Assembly (NCBI RefSeq): GCF_022605165.1
Contig: NC_063071.1
Coordinates: 2,356,001-2,420,000, forward strand
Length of the DNA: 64,000 bases
Source of the DNA: Purpureocillium takamizusanense
Lineage: Eukaryota; Ascomycota; Sordariomycetes; Hypocreales; Ophiocordycipitaceae
Direction of reading: 5' to 3'
This document shows positions 62,884 to 64,000 of this stretch, in pieces (within the stretch, counting starts at the first letter, position 1; the number at the start of each line of letters is the position of its first letter). The position numbers and the translations under genes were made by a program. A model generated the notes under the pieces. That model was given only the letters and a program-made list of their open reading frames with translations. It searched no databases and had not been told where the DNA came from.

Positions 62884-64000
62884 ATGAGGGAGGTCAACTT
62901 CAGCATCCCCAACGTCAACAAGGCGTCGGTGGGCATCACCACCGCGCTATACGACCGTCGCGCCCTTGACTGCACGTCGACACTACCGCTCATCAACTCG
63001 CTCAACCATCTTGCCTACCTCACCACATCCTCCGCTCGGATCCGCGACATCCTCACCGTCGATGGCGGCATCGAACGTCTTGTTTGCATCCTCAAGCAGG
63101 GTCGCAGTAAGGATATGATGGGCATGTGGAAATGGAACCTGGCTTTCCAGTGCGTCGTCAATATCGGTGTTCGTGGTACCGAGAATGTCCGCACCCGAGT
63201 CGTTGAGGCAGACATGGTACCCGTCATTGCCACCATTCTCGATAATTACATCAAAGTCATCGAGAAGTGCCGCGAAAAGGCCGAAGAGGCTAGTCAAAAA
63301 CAGTTACATGACCATCACCATCGTCGGCATCGCGGCCACGACCGGAGTTCGCCGAAGACATCCGCGTCTTTTACCAGCCGCGCAGTGCGCCCCGAGCTTG
63401 ACCAGAGAAGCGCCCGACGGCATGGGCCACCTCCTTCCATTGACGTCTCTGCTAGCTTTGCCGGCCCATCGTCCGCCGGGGGGGCGTCTGGGTCCGAGGC
63501 TGCCACAGCCGGCCCCGCCCCTGCGAGGAGCGCCGTGGCTACACCAGAACGTCCCGTGACAACCCCAAGTCGCCATCGGCACAGCTTTCGCGAATCCACT
63601 GCTCGCTTGCCAGCGACCGTCACCCCTGGTCAGCTTTTGCAACCGCTGGCAACTCCCGGTCAGGGCAGAGATGTTATGGGCAACTTCGTTCGGCCGGTCC
63701 GCGATATTGACCGTCTAGCTTCGATGGCGCCTTTCGCCCACACAGACGCTGCATCTCAGCCAACCTCGCCGACGACACCTCTCCCGCCTCCCCAGCTCCG
63801 TTCGCCAACGGTGCGGCCCACCAACAACATGGACGCCTCGAATCGACAGCGGCGTAGGCCCTCCATCAGACATCAAAACTCCACCGTCGAAGGGGACGAC
63901 TTGAACGCGGATAGCATGCCGTCTGACGAGTCACCAGACGCTGAAATGACTGGAACCGCAGATATTCAGTCAGCCGTCGGCATTCAGGATATCTCAATGG
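62884..64000 (+). CDS. samB: samB/MUB1 MYND-type zinc-finger protein, 3'-truncated
   Basis: In yeast Mub1 is an adaptor of the Ubr2-Rad6 ubiquitin ligase that controls Rpn4; Aspergillus SamB affects hyphal polarity and septation. The start MREVNFSIPNVNKASVGIT is the conserved N-terminus, followed by an armadillo-like region to about residue 140 (RALDCTSTLPLINSLNHLAY, RIRDILTVDGGIERLVCIL, WKWNLAFQCVVNIGVRG). The frame stays open to the window end (372 codons) through a Ser/Pro/His-rich linker. The second ARM-like part and the C-terminal MYND finger expected in the family lie beyond the window. No intron is needed inside the visible part. A long leader with an overlapping frame precedes the start. 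Confidence 0.88.
   Translation, partial: MREVNFSIPNVNKASVGITTALYDRRALDCTSTLPLINSLNHLAYLTTSSARIRDILTVDGGIERLVCILKQGRSKDMMGMWKWNLAFQCVVNIGVRGTENVRTRVVEADMVPVIATILDNYIKVIEKCREKAEEASQKQLHDHHHRRHRGHDRSSPKTSASFTSRAVRPELDQRSARRHGPPPSIDVSASFAGPSSAGGASGSEAATAGPAPARSAVATPERPVTTPSRHRHSFRESTARLPATVTPGQLLQPLATPGQGRDVMGNFVRPVRDIDRLASMAPFAHTDAASQPTSPTTPLPPPQLRSPTVRPTNNMDASNRQRRRPSIRHQNSTVEGDDLNADSMPSDESPDAEMTGTADIQSAVGIQDISM

Overview
The window is nuclear DNA of a filamentous ascomycete. The evidence is short introns with GT (once GC) donors, CTAAC/CTGAC branch points and AG acceptors; unlinked genes on both strands; and near-identical matches to families I know from Sordariomycetes (Set1 with an SFAQFFP start, SPB1, MGM1, samB/MUB1, BIG1). 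I infer Hypocreales, without certainty. I see no operons, CRISPR arrays, plasmid genes, rRNA genes or convincing tRNAs. Exon joins were worked out by hand from phase, splice signals and family knowledge. About 23 protein genes are supported; two run off the window ends.

Layout. 0-9.8 kb is gene-dense housekeeping: a 5'-truncated M19 dipeptidase, mitochondrial uS13, an ER cyclophilin B with a possible second 3' end, TRM112, BIG1, RRP17, tropomyosin and a candidate securin. 11.2-15.1 kb holds the SET1 H3K4 methyltransferase. 16.2-16.9 kb holds a conserved fungal protein of unknown function, followed by a 6.4 kb stretch in which I find no gene. 23.3-30.9 kb has a cysteine-rich, Ser/Thr-stalked membrane protein, an FMN 2-hydroxyacid dehydrogenase, a DUF4202 protein and an acidic Myb/SANT protein. 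32.5-33.5 kb has a 14-3-3-like protein, then 4 kb without genes. 37.5-41.0 kb is a SCAP homologue (SREBP pathway). 43.1-47.4 kb is more AT-rich and accessory in character: an FLC/TRP-like membrane protein, an orphan open frame and a small secreted knottin-like peptide. 48.3-59.9 kb is housekeeping again: a JMJD7-type JmjC hydroxylase, SPB1, MGM1, a Zrg17-type zinc transporter and a conserved two-TM protein. The last gene, from 62.9 kb, is the 5' part of samB/MUB1.

Themes. Several genes serve ribosome and translation maturation (TRM112, RRP17, SPB1, uS13m, the JMJD7-like enzyme). Others serve the secretory system, membranes and lipids (cyclophilin B, BIG1, SCAP, FLC, Zrg17). Chromatin and cell cycle are represented by SET1 and the candidate securin. 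Gene-poor spacers repeatedly carry short GGTACCTA/CTAAGGTACC-like words that are not seen in the exons. The most notable observations are the unannotated-looking securin candidate, the two-ended cyclophilin, the knottin-like peptide whose sixth cysteine sits on a four-codon exon, and several stop-free introns of 3n length (SPB1, MGM1, possibly SCAP) whose retention would give longer proteins.
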